Source: Paramuribaculum sp.
Lineage (GTDB): Bacteria > Bacteroidota > Bacteroidia > Bacteroidales > Muribaculaceae
Reading direction: 5' to 3'
Assembly (NCBI GenBank): GCA_009775605.1
Contig: VSPV01000043.1
Coordinates: 1 to 17,895, forward strand
DNA length: 17,895 nucleotides
This document shows, piece by piece, positions 7,410 through 13,899 of the stretch. Both the position numbers and the translations under genes were made by a program. The notes under the pieces were generated by a model. It made no database searches, had not been told where the DNA came from, and saw only the letters and a program-made list of their open reading frames with translations. Within the stretch, counting starts at the first letter, position 1; every line of letters starts with the position of its first letter.

Positions 7410-8582
7410 CTAAATTTTGAGATAATGCAGAATATGTCGGATCACATCTACTGTCCATCCATTGCCGAGCATCCTGTATGTCTGGGCCTCACTGCATATC
7501 CATTCATACCATTCTGGAACAGTCTGAAGGCGACAGCACTCTGCCGGGGTCAGTTTCCGTAATGCCATATCGTCACCATTTATTATCAGGCAAGCTGCGT
7601 AATTGCTTGATGTGGCTAACAGACATGGGCTTTTACCATTCATTATCGGTCTGAACCCACCTCCGAACTGGGGAGATACAATCGCACCCGAAATGACATA
7701 TGTATTATTGGAATTGACAGATAGCCCCTCAATCAAATGCTCATTCTGGATTGCGGATAACGGCACTCTCTTGACTTCGGATGGAAGCTCTATGCTACTC
7801 TTGTAGATATTCCGGTTGTCTGATACGTATTCGCGAATAATAGGATGTTGAAAATCATAATAATCCCCACCGCAATATTCACAATCCAAATCAAATAACC
7901 CTGACTCGTGAAACACAGGAATCTCCTTATAATCATACTCTCTGACTTTGACAAGCCTGTCAATTTCTTTTCTCGAAAGAAAATATCGGCTGTCCACATT
8001 GGCATCGAGAATATCCCGGAGATAGATACGTCTGTCAGAGGGGTGGGGAATATTGGTATGAATTGTATGGCCGAATAAATTATCGACTCTCCTCACAGCG
8101 ATATTCGTCCAATACAGTCTGGCTCTATTTTGGGCAGAAACAAGCGCGGAATTGATCATCACAGGGAACAGCCCCAGTTCCTTGCTGATGACATTTTCAT
8201 ACTCAGTTCGCATCCTGACATTCTCCAACAAAAACTTCACATCCGGATTATATGTCTGAATCTCACGCAGAATCCTGACATACTCGAAAAACAATTTACT
8301 TCGTGGGTCACTGAAATTCAACTGTTTCCCTGCAAAACTGAATCCCTGACAGGGCGAGCCACCTATCAACAGGTCAATGGGAGGGAGCTCTGACACCTTT
8401 ACATCCGTCACGCTACCAAGTTGGATTGTATCGGGAAAGTTAGGTTGTGTCTGCCTTATTGCCTGTCTGTCAATCTCGGAAGCGAAGTATTGTTTCACTG
8501 AGATACCTGCCTCACGCAATGCTATGGCCCCGCACGACATACCGTCAAATAATGACAGCACGGTAAGTCCGTCTTTAGACAT
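7410..8582 (-). CDS. Cytosine-5 DNA methyltransferase, phage/DNMT3-like
   Basis: 390 residues from the ATG at 8582; a TTG two codons upstream is less likely. Motifs of C5 methyltransferases are in order: motif I LFDGMSCGAIAL (residues 11-22, SAM binding), motif IV GGSPCQGFSF with catalytic Cys78, motif VI ENV (120-122), motif VIII QNRARLYW (151-158), motif IX LTPAECCRLQ, motif X GNGWTVDVI near the end. The SLFDG.../YFASEID/GGSPCQGFSFAG/SKLFFEYVRIL arrangement is like orphan phage enzymes related to DNMT3. The variable region (~165-330) holds an extra segment, DCEYCGGDYYDF, probably in the target-recognition part. No restriction endonuclease is encoded nearby, so a role in protecting the element from host restriction is inferred. 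The gene looks more AT-rich than the tra genes, suggesting separate acquisition. It is divergent from the gene at 8645. Confidence 0.93.
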   Translation of the reverse strand: MSKDGLTVLSLFDGMSCGAIALREAGISVKQYFASEIDRQAIRQTQPNFPDTIQLGSVTDVKVSELPPIDLLIGGSPCQGFSFAGKQLNFSDPRSKLFFEYVRILREIQTYNPDVKFLLENVRMRTEYENVISKELGLFPVMINSALVSAQNRARLYWTNIAVRRVDNLFGHTIHTNIPHPSDRRIYLRDILDANVDSRYFLSRKEIDRLVKVREYDYKEIPVFHESGLFDLDCEYCGGDYYDFQHPIIREYVSDNRNIYKSSIELPSEVKRVPLSAIQNEHLIEGLSVNSNNTYVISGAIVSPQFGGGFRPIMNGKSPCLLATSSNYAACLIINGDDMALRKLTPAECCRLQTVPEWYEWICSEAQTYRMLGNGWTVDVIRHILHYLKI

Positions 8583-8644
8583 AGACAAGATAGAGCCATA
8601 TTATTTGAGGAGTTTTCCGTCTCGCCCAGACAGGATTGGTTAGC

Positions 8645-9976
8645 ATGGCTATGGATTCTGCGTTCAACTATAATTTCAACAATGCGCTTCATCTCATCGG
8701 CTTCCCTAATGTCAACCTCACTCGCCGCGAAGTTGTAGTCCTCGACTTCCTCCGTGCCCTTGACGAGCACATTGACGAATCGTTCCGTTCGCCGTCCATC
8801 TTCAAACTCTGCCTCAATCCCGGAACGGGAATGGGAATGATGAGCGAACAATCGTGGGACACCATCGAGGAAGCGGAAGCCGCCTTGAAGTCACTCAATT
8901 TTCCCACGATGCTCCCCGTGGAGATGGAAATCAGCATCGACGACAAGCAACCTCAGTTGTTCAGCACAACCACACTTCAGACAGAGGCCTTCCGCAAACT
9001 GCATCTCCTTCCCGGGCGTACAATGTCCACCGCCCGAAACCTGTTCAACCGTGGGGTGATCACTTCTCCCTTCACCCATAAGGCATCCATCACGACAATA
9101 GCCAATCCGGTGGCAAGTATGAGCCGTGCAGAGAATAACCTTTATCAGCTCATCCGCGACCGCAAAAACGCCGTAAAAGGTGCCGGTCTGTTCACAAGCG
9201 GTAAAATCTCCTATTCAACCGGAGGCATCGACTTCACGCACACCCTTTCTGCATCGCGGGTGCAGAACGCGCCCCTCGGAATATCGCTGTGCGGGGAGCC
9301 GTTCATCGAAGCGGTCGTCAGGGAGATTGCACCCTCTCCGGCCATAACATACGACCTGACCTCTGTTCTCTCCACTCTCATGCAGGAGTTTACCGACTCC
9401 GAAATGCCTTTCAGAGTAAAAGGGGATGACTTCGGCAGCGTAATATCGTCCCTCATAGGCAAGAATCTCGTCAAAGAGTGCGAGGGAATAATATTCCTTT
9501 CAGAGACAGCCGAGGATATTATGGACAACATCGGTCGTCTCTATCCCGGCGCCAACCTCGTGGCATTCCAGTTCGATGCCGACTCACTTGCGGCCGGAAT
9601 CGGCACCGGCAAACAGTGCATCGCCGATTTTGGCGAGTGGCTCTATTCATTCACTGCTGAGATGCTCGACGGCAAGCTCATCGACAGCGAATATGCCGGA
9701 ACTGTATGCCCCGTCTGCGGAGCCCATGCCATCTACCACGCAAACCACAACATCCGCTGCGCCGAATGCAACTACCGCATCGCCGATTCATATCTCGGGC
9801 GCAGACTCACGCCCGAACTTACACGTCAGTTGCTGACGTTCTTCTACACTTCCGAGGTCAAGGGGCTTCAGATCGAAGACGGTCAGAGATTCTCCTCGGT
9901 GCTGGCTCTGGACGCCAATTATCAGCCGATCCATGTGCGGGTTCCTGATACGGACTCATTCCGCCCTGCGGTCTGA
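8645..9976 (+). CDS. Type IA topoisomerase-like protein lacking Toprim domain and catalytic tyrosine
   Basis: 443 residues from the ATG at 8645; a TTG at 8636 is an alternative, and the frame is closed by a TGA at 8606. Residues ~100-146 match the topoisomerase III segment around the active site (FSTTTLQTEAFRKLHLL, then TARNLFNRGVITSPFTHK). Where active enzymes have the ITYxRTDS motif, this has ITSPFTHK: the catalytic Tyr is Ser141 and the following Arg is Phe143. The C-terminus carries a zinc ribbon (Cys355, 358, 372, 375) and the TopB-like tail YLGRRLTPELTRQLL...SSVLALD. The N-terminal Toprim nucleotidyl-transfer domain is absent. DNA strand cleavage is therefore not expected, but DNA binding is plausible. 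CTnDOT's Exc is a full topoisomerase beside its xis genes, so this is probably a decayed or repurposed homologue. A terminator follows at 10013. Confidence 0.8.
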   Translation: MAMDSAFNYNFNNALHLIGFPNVNLTRREVVVLDFLRALDEHIDESFRSPSIFKLCLNPGTGMGMMSEQSWDTIEEAEAALKSLNFPTMLPVEMEISIDDKQPQLFSTTTLQTEAFRKLHLLPGRTMSTARNLFNRGVITSPFTHKASITTIANPVASMSRAENNLYQLIRDRKNAVKGAGLFTSGKISYSTGGIDFTHTLSASRVQNAPLGISLCGEPFIEAVVREIAPSPAITYDLTSVLSTLMQEFTDSEMPFRVKGDDFGSVISSLIGKNLVKECEGIIFLSETAEDIMDNIGRLYPGANLVAFQFDADSLAAGIGTGKQCIADFGEWLYSFTAEMLDGKLIDSEYAGTVCPVCGAHAIYHANHNIRCAECNYRIADSYLGRRLTPELTRQLLTFFYTSEVKGLQIEDGQRFSSVLALDANYQPIHVRVPDTDSFRPAV

Positions 9977-10012
9977 TCCACAACCACGCTGACTTTATAT
10001 TGTCAGCACTTT

Positions 10013-10044
10013 AATGGCGGCGGTTTGCAAGCCGCCGCCATTTT
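10013..10044 (+). terminator. Strong intrinsic terminator after the topoisomerase-like gene
   Basis: A perfect 11-bp GC-rich stem (AATGGCGGCGG / CCGCCGCCATT) with an 8-base loop is followed by TTTATAA. It is preceded by a smaller hairpin (GCTGAC/GTCAGC, 9988-10007). It should insulate the topoisomerase-like gene from the Xis-type genes starting at 10071. Confidence 0.85.
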
Positions 10045-10070
10045 ATAACCTTACTTCAATGTGATATTGA

Positions 10071-10346
10071 ATGCAGAGTATAAGAACCGTCCACATCGAA
10101 GAGTCGGTGTTTGAAGATATGGTTAATCATATGGAAATGCTCCATACTATTGTTTCGGTGATGTTTGAAAAACTGGTTGACAAAAAGTTGTCCGATTGGG
10201 TAAGTGGAGAATTTGTATGCGAATATTTGAATATCGCGCCGCGGACTTTAAGGTCATATCAAGAGCATGGTCTCATCCCGTTTGCCAAATTAGGGAAAGC
10301 CAACCGTTACAAGGGACATGATGTAGATGCTTTGATAAAAAGATGA
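10071..10346 (+). CDS. Small HTH protein, Xis2c-like excision/regulatory factor
   Basis: 91 residues. The first ~45 residues are probably helical (FEDMVNHMEMLHTIVSVMFEKLV). The rest is a MerR/excisionase-type helix-turn-helix: WVSGEFVCEYLNIAPRTLRSYQEHGL, then IPFAKLGKANRYKGHDVDALI. Paired small HTH genes between the integrase and a topoisomerase gene are the arrangement of xis2c/xis2d in CTnDOT. There they bend DNA for excision and help activate transfer genes. Assignment rests on fold, size and context. The ATGA at 10343-10346 joins it to the next gene. Confidence 0.72.
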   Translation: MQSIRTVHIEESVFEDMVNHMEMLHTIVSVMFEKLVDKKLSDWVSGEFVCEYLNIAPRTLRSYQEHGLIPFAKLGKANRYKGHDVDALIKR

Positions 10347-10633
10347 AAACACTGATTGACCGGAACGACAGCAGGGTGAGAATGTTTTTCCACCATGCTA
10401 ACAGTATTATTGAAAAATGTGAGCATTTAGGCAAAGAGTATTATCCGATGCTTAATGGCCGGAGATTCCTTACCGTGAGGCAAGTATCCGAAAGGCTTCA
10501 CATTTCGAGGCGTACTATTTTCGACATGATTGACAAGGGAACTGTCCCTCATTATAAAATTGGTGGAAAACTCCTGATTGCTGAGCAGGATCTTGAAAAT
10601 TTACTTAACGCCAGTTATAGACCGTCATACTGA
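10343..10633 (+). CDS. Small HTH excisionase-type protein, Xis2d-like
   Basis: 96 residues. A helical N-terminal part (RVRMFFHHANSIIEKCEHLG) is followed by a classic excisionase/HTH_17 domain: FLTVRQVSERLHISRRTIFDMIDKG, then TVPHYKIGGKLLIAEQDLENLL. This fold binds att DNA beside tyrosine integrases or acts as a local regulator. The start overlaps the stop of the preceding gene as ATGA, so the two are made together. It converges with the integrase gene, with a shared terminator between them. Confidence 0.8.
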   Translation: MKTLIDRNDSRVRMFFHHANSIIEKCEHLGKEYYPMLNGRRFLTVRQVSERLHISRRTIFDMIDKGTVPHYKIGGKLLIAEQDLENLLNASYRPSY

Positions 10634-10643
10634 ATACATTATG

Positions 10644-10679
10644 CAAATGACCGCTGGGAAAAGCCCTGGCGGTCATTTG
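10644..10679. terminator. Bidirectional terminator between the xis-type genes and integrase
   Basis: A long inverted repeat (CAAATGACCGC / GCGGTCATTTG) with a further GGG/CCC pairing around AAAAG. It ends in a T-rich tract on the plus strand (GTTTTGATT). It lies between two convergent genes, so it probably serves both. Confidence 0.8.
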
Positions 10680-10701
10680 TTTTGATTGGGATAAATCCGT
10701 C

Positions 10702-11931
10702 TTATCCTTTGGAATTGAACTTCTGGCGCATTTTCTCCATATCCTCATAGATGGTGTGGTCCTGCATTTTTGCGTAAATCTGGGTCGTCTTTATATCCAC
10801 GTGCCCAAGCATCTTTGAGATGCTTTCGATTGGCACATGATTGGCCAGCGACATTGTCGCAAAGGTATGTCTCGCTATATGCGACGTCAGGTGTTTCTTG
10901 ATTTTAGCCAGCGATGCTATCTCTTTCAGATATGAGTTTGTGCGCTGGTTGGAGAAAACCGGTATCACCACGTCTTCGGCAACAACTTTTGGATGGTCGG
11001 CATATTTCTCCATTATCTTCTGGGGTATTTCCAGAAGCGGGATGGTGCTGAGTTCGCCGGTTTTCTCCCGATGCTTGCGTATCCACTTGTTGCCGTCGGC
11101 ATCAACATAGATGTCGCTACGTTTCAGCGACGATATGTCGATGAAAGCGAGCCCGGTGAAGCAGCAGAACACGAATGTGTCGCGTACTGTTTCCAATCTC
11201 GGGAACTCATGCAGGTCAACATTCATCATCGCTTGCAGTTCCGGTTCTGTCAGAAATTCTCTTTCCGCAACTGTACGCTTGAAGCGTTTGCCCACGAAGG
11301 GATCTTCGGAGACCCATTTGTGAGCCATTGCATACTGCATAACATTCTTCAGGTAACGCAGGTAGCGGACTGTGGTGTTGTTGGCCGTTTGCTTTGTCAT
11401 TCTCAGGAAGTGCTCGAAGTCCTGAATGAAGCCACGGCTCACCTCCTTGATAGGAATGTCCTTTGCGTCTTTGGTTAACGTCATGAACTCCTCCAGATAG
11501 GTGACACAGCGTTCCCAACGTCCGAGGGTGGCGGCACAGATGTCTCCACGCTCGAACTCTTCTTTGCGCTGCTTGTTCACTTCGCGAAAAACATCGCAAA
11601 GCATCTTGGGCTTCTCTACCGTACCCAGATAGTGGTCACGGAGTGTTTTGGGGGTGACAGGCTTGTTCTCCCGAATAAGCATATTATGGATTTCATTGAA
11701 ACGTGTACGCACATTCTCAATATACTTGTTGAGTTCAAGTTCCTTTTTAGAACGTCCGGTAGCTACGTTTCGCTTTTGGTCCCATTGTTCGGGACGGACA
11801 CTTCGACCGATATTCATCTCCATAAGCTGTCCGCTTACGGAGATACGGACGAAGATTGGTAGTTCACCGTTTCGCAACGGTCTCGCTTTCCTCACGAAGA
11901 AGGCCAGCGTAAAATAACTGTCGTGTAACAT
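10702..11931 (-). CDS. int: IntDOT-like tyrosine integrase
   Basis: 409 residues, close to the length of IntDOT. The arm-binding domain spans about 1-90 (FFVRKARPLRNGELPIFVRI, EQWDQKRNVATG) and the core-binding domain about 105-205. The catalytic domain follows. Catalytic residues seen are a candidate Lys290 (REKTGE), H351 and R354 (HIARHTFA), H377 (LGHVDI) and nucleophile Y386 (TTQIYAKM). The first conserved arginine is missing: FTGLAFIDISSL has Ala262 where most family members have Arg. Loss of Arg I is known for IntDOT and relatives, so this enzyme is probably active. It should integrate and excise the element through the att region presumed upstream. A TAGATTTG box at 11982-11989 may be its -7 promoter element. 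Confidence 0.95.
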   Translation of the reverse strand: MLHDSYFTLAFFVRKARPLRNGELPIFVRISVSGQLMEMNIGRSVRPEQWDQKRNVATGRSKKELELNKYIENVRTRFNEIHNMLIRENKPVTPKTLRDHYLGTVEKPKMLCDVFREVNKQRKEEFERGDICAATLGRWERCVTYLEEFMTLTKDAKDIPIKEVSRGFIQDFEHFLRMTKQTANNTTVRYLRYLKNVMQYAMAHKWVSEDPFVGKRFKRTVAEREFLTEPELQAMMNVDLHEFPRLETVRDTFVFCCFTGLAFIDISSLKRSDIYVDADGNKWIRKHREKTGELSTIPLLEIPQKIMEKYADHPKVVAEDVVIPVFSNQRTNSYLKEIASLAKIKKHLTSHIARHTFATMSLANHVPIESISKMLGHVDIKTTQIYAKMQDHTIYEDMEKMRQKFNSKG

Positions 11932-11981
11932 AGAGGTGGATTAAAAGGGTTAATAAATATAATCATTTTTCTCCACATATG

Positions 11982-11989
11982 CAAATCTA
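11982..11989 (-). promoter_or_regulatory. Candidate Bacteroides -7 box for the integrase gene
   Basis: On the minus strand TAGATTTG fits the Bacteroides -7 consensus TAnnTTTG and lies about 50 bp upstream of the integrase ATG. A TTTG lies 23 bp further upstream (12016-12013), slightly far for the usual -33 box. That TTTG falls inside one of the GTGTGCA motifs, so integrase binding could control its own promoter. Confidence 0.4.
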
Positions 11990-12007
11990 AGAGGCATAAA
12001 ATCAGCG

Positions 12008-12390
12008 GTGTGCAAATCAAAATCGTGTGCAAATCGTGTGCATTTTCCAACTGTTATTTTTTGCACACGGCGCATTGATGCAATTCGATGAAATTGTGGC
12101 TTCCAATCGTCGTACAAAAATGCTATTGATTGGAAAGAATAGGCAATTCCTGTTGGCTTATAGTTAATCTCTATTAATTATTAGCAAACTTGTATCTAAA
12201 TTGTTAATAGATATTAAATGTTGCCGATTCCACACGATTTGAACCTTGAATCTGAGCAAAATCTTGTTCAAAACCCCACTTTTGAGGCTCGTAACTTCCG
12301 TACTACGTTGATATACCGTATATTGGAAGTCCACATCCTCAATCGTGTGCAAAACGACACACGATTGGTCTTGCACACGAATTGCACACG
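12008..12390. repeat. GTGTGCA motif array, candidate integrase arm-type sites
   Basis: Forward copies of GTGTGCA start at 12008, 12025 and 12036, two of them extended as GTGTGCAAATC. An inverted TGCACAC lies at 12062-12068. After a ~160-bp gap there is CACACGATT at 12231, a forward AATCGTGTGCAAAAC at 12341, CACACGATT at 12358, and inverted TGCACAC at 12372 and 12383. An 11-bp spacing appears in both outer clusters (12025/12036 and 12372/12383) with opposite orientation. This is the arrangement expected for arm sites flanking a recombination core. Confidence 0.6.
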
Positions 12391-12437
12391 GCAGAGCCGC
12401 ACAGGGCGCACTCAGATGCCGTTTGGACATAAAGAAA

Positions 12438-12470
12438 AAAACACTGCTACTGAACCAGTTGCAGTGTTTT
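12438..12470 (-). terminator. Intrinsic terminator, best read on the minus strand
   Basis: Stem AAAACACTGC/GCAGTGTTTT with an inner ACTG-AAC-CAGT hairpin separated by a T-T mismatch. On the minus strand it is followed by a run of T (TTTTTTTCTTT), a standard intrinsic terminator, and there is a shorter T run on the plus strand. It would stop leftward transcription from the 12.5-13.4 kb region before it enters the att-like array. Confidence 0.75.
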
Positions 12471-12564
12471 GCAGTATTCTGCCGAATACCTTGGTGATCC
12501 GCGAGTGCTTTGTTCTACTCGTGTATATCTTTGAATATTAAGCGGTTACAACTCCTGTTTATGT

Positions 12565-12604
12565 GTCAATGTACCACAGTGTGTACCACATTTGGTACGT
12601 TGAC
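12565..12604. repeat. GTACCA palindrome cluster
   Basis: Three GTACCA half-sites: direct at 12571 and 12583, and inverted (TGGTAC) at 12593. The last two form the perfect palindrome GTACCA-CATT-TGGTAC. The outer pair extends to GTCAATGTACCA / TGGTACGTTGAC with one mismatch. It looks like a binding site for a dimeric protein or a recombinase core. Confidence 0.55.
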
Positions 12605-12787
12605 GAGGACAAAATTACGCCCGATTTTGGACCTGTCAAAGTCACATCTCTAATTTTAACAATTATTTCGAGAATATCGCCTAATTAAACAATATTTAAC
12701 AATAAGTCTTTCTGTCTCTTCCATTATAACGCCGCTCGCTCCACCAGTGTTCGCCATCTTTGGCATGGTATATCATAGCGTTGAAAT

Positions 12788-13042
12788 GTGGCTGTAAAGG
12801 TGGCGGCAAAGCTGACGGTAAAGGTGGCGGCAAAGGTGTCCGAAATTTCGGACACTTCGGGGAAATGGCTGGAGATAAGGAGCCGCATAGCTGACTTATG
12901 GGTGTCTGTAAAAGTGTCCCCAAAGGTGTCGGAAAAAGTGTCTGTAATAGTGTCCCCATGTGTGACGGCAAAAGCGTCCGAACAGGTGTCGGGAATACTG
13001 TCGGCAATCGCGACGTCAGATGTGGCGCCATCCGTAACGGCG
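12788..13042. repeat. 12-bp tandem periodic array in two blocks
   Basis: Units of type AARGTGTCSGNA repeat with an exact 12-bp period. Block one is about 12788-12856. Block two is 12899-13042, twelve degenerate units with no indel. About 42 bp of unique sequence lies between them. Position 6 (G) and position 12 (A) are almost invariant, while others drift. It could be a coding repeat, a protein-binding iteron array, or both. Confidence 0.7.
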
Positions 13043-13138
13043 AAAAGGAGCCTCGGCGGACAGCTTGGCCAACTTCAGGATAAATCCCACAGCAGGGAAC
13101 ACACCTTAATTTCCCTGTTGTCCCCAAAATCCATTTGA
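12788..13138 (+). CDS. Possible tetrapeptide-repeat protein (unassigned)
   Basis: 116 residues from a GTG at 12788; a TGA at 12782 closes the frame and no ATG is available. The protein is mostly four-residue units of type K-V-[SAT]-x (KVSPKVSEKVSV...), interrupted by a non-repeat segment, ISDTSGKWLEIRSRIADLW. It ends with a unique tail, REHTLISLLSPKSI. In this frame much variation between units falls in synonymous positions (AAA/AAG, TCC/TCG/TCT), which supports plus-strand coding. Against it are the GTG start at the edge of the repeat, low complexity and an equally long minus-strand frame (13190 to 12696) rich in Leu/Pro/Thr. No function is recognised. Confidence 0.3.
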   Translation: MAVKVAAKLTVKVAAKVSEISDTSGKWLEIRSRIADLWVSVKVSPKVSEKVSVIVSPCVTAKASEQVSGILSAIATSDVAPSVTAKRSLGGQLGQLQDKSHSREHTLISLLSPKSI

Positions 13139-13143
13139 ACCAC

Positions 13144-13362
13144 TCAGGGAGCGGAACGCATACGGTACTCACGATACCGGTTAATCGCATTATGCCATAG
13201 CCAGCATATCAGACACCAGGACAATCTCAGTATCCGACGGATGAGTTTAAGGGATATACGGAGTATCATTACGACAGACCATCTCACTATCCGAACAAGC
13301 AGGCATAGCACTACCAATACAGGCAATAGATATATCATCAGGAGAAGAGCAAACATATTCAC
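13144..13362 (-). CDS. Possible small basic membrane protein
   Basis: 72 residues from the ATG at 13362. A hydrophobic N-terminus (MFALLLMIYLLPVLVVLCLLV) is followed by an Arg-rich amphipathic part (LKLIRRILRLSWCLICWLW) and a basic tail. This looks like a genuine small membrane peptide, but no family is recognised and AT-rich sequence can give such frames by chance. It is not tied to a neighbouring operon. A leftward transcript would end at 12438-12470. Confidence 0.25.
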   Translation of the reverse strand: MNMFALLLMIYLLPVLVVLCLLVRIVRWSVVMILRISLKLIRRILRLSWCLICWLWHNAINRYREYRMRSAP

Positions 13363-13740
13363 CGGGTTTAACAGATTAAGATACTCCCGACACCTCGCGA
13401 CCGAAGTGCTGGATTATCATTACAAATGATGCTTAGAGTATGTAAATATACTAATTCTCAACGATATAGCCAAATAATACAGCGACTATTTTTATATCAG
13501 ATTTTATCATAATCCCATTATTCAAACCAATCGGTACCTGATAGAACAGGCTACGGATAATCGGTTAAATCCGTTCATCGGACAAAGAAGTAATGCGTAT
13601 ATGAGGACACCGTGTTACCATATCTTCGCAATATCGTTGCAAATGGAACTGAAATCATCGGATACGGGTATGATTGGAAGAAACGGCTGCAAGATTGTGT
13701 TCGGAATTTGTGCATGAACCATGAAAGGCAGGTAATTTAG
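13363..13740. other. AT-rich stretch without a recognisable gene
   Basis: No open frame of credible length or family similarity on either strand, and no clear TAnnTTTG promoter, tRNA or terminator. It lies between the repeat array and the oriT-like region and may be leader or transfer-origin flanking DNA. Confidence 0.5.
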
Positions 13741-13752
13741 CGGCCAATAATC

Positions 13753-13869
13753 AGGCGGGAAAACAGGCTTATGGATTTTGTTAAGCAAGTTGTACTTTTC
13801 CCCGGATAAAACGGAGTTTTACCGCCGAAAAGTAACTTGCCGCCCGTGCCGGACGGAGAAAAACAGGCT
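13753..13869 (+). other. Candidate origin of transfer (oriT)
   Basis: Nested inverted repeats lie 60-115 bp upstream of the mobC-like gene. Outer arms GCAAGTTGTACTTTTC (13785-13800) and GAAAAGTAACTTGC (13827-13840) match apart from a 2-base GT insertion. Inside them TAAAAC-GGA-GTTTTA (13807-13821) forms a second hairpin flanked by GG/CC. A direct repeat of the type G-A-A-A-A-C-A-G-G-C-T flanks them (ending at 13769 and 13869). Hairpins plus direct repeats immediately before relaxosome genes are typical of oriT. The nick site itself cannot be assigned. Confidence 0.55.
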
Positions 13870-13899
13870 CGCGACTCGCCGTTTTTAATCACAGACAAC

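Larger units (their letters stand above)
11932..12787. other. Non-coding region upstream of the integrase: probable attachment and regulatory region
   Basis: About 850 bp with no convincing gene; the open frames present lack family features and cross the repeat motifs. It holds the candidate integrase promoter, a two-sided GTGTGCA motif array (12008-12390), a terminator (12438-12470) and a GTACCA palindrome cluster (12565-12604), followed by AT-rich sequence. This is where the end of the integrase-bearing element is expected. The core crossover site could not be fixed without a second copy or an empty site. Confidence 0.6.

Noticed and set aside
7410..8582. Complete restriction-modification system
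   Set aside because: Only the methyltransferase is present; neither neighbour resembles an endonuclease.
12164..12430. 88-codon minus-strand frame upstream of the integrase
   Set aside because: Crosses the GTGTGCA motif array, has no family similarity and is followed by no operon partner; better read as non-coding att/regulatory DNA.
12788..13042. CRISPR array
   Set aside because: Units are 12 bp, head-to-tail, degenerate and without spacers; no cas genes are present.
12696..13190. 164-codon minus-strand frame through the 12-bp array, rich in Leu, Pro and Thr
   Set aside because: Unit variation falls in non-synonymous positions in this frame, unlike the plus frame; probably a by-product of the repeat, though not fully excluded.
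13837..13899. Longer mobC-like protein starting at TTG 13837
   Set aside because: The extra 21 codons lie partly in the oriT-like repeat and have no domain similarity; ATG 13900 begins directly at the ribbon-helix-helix domain.
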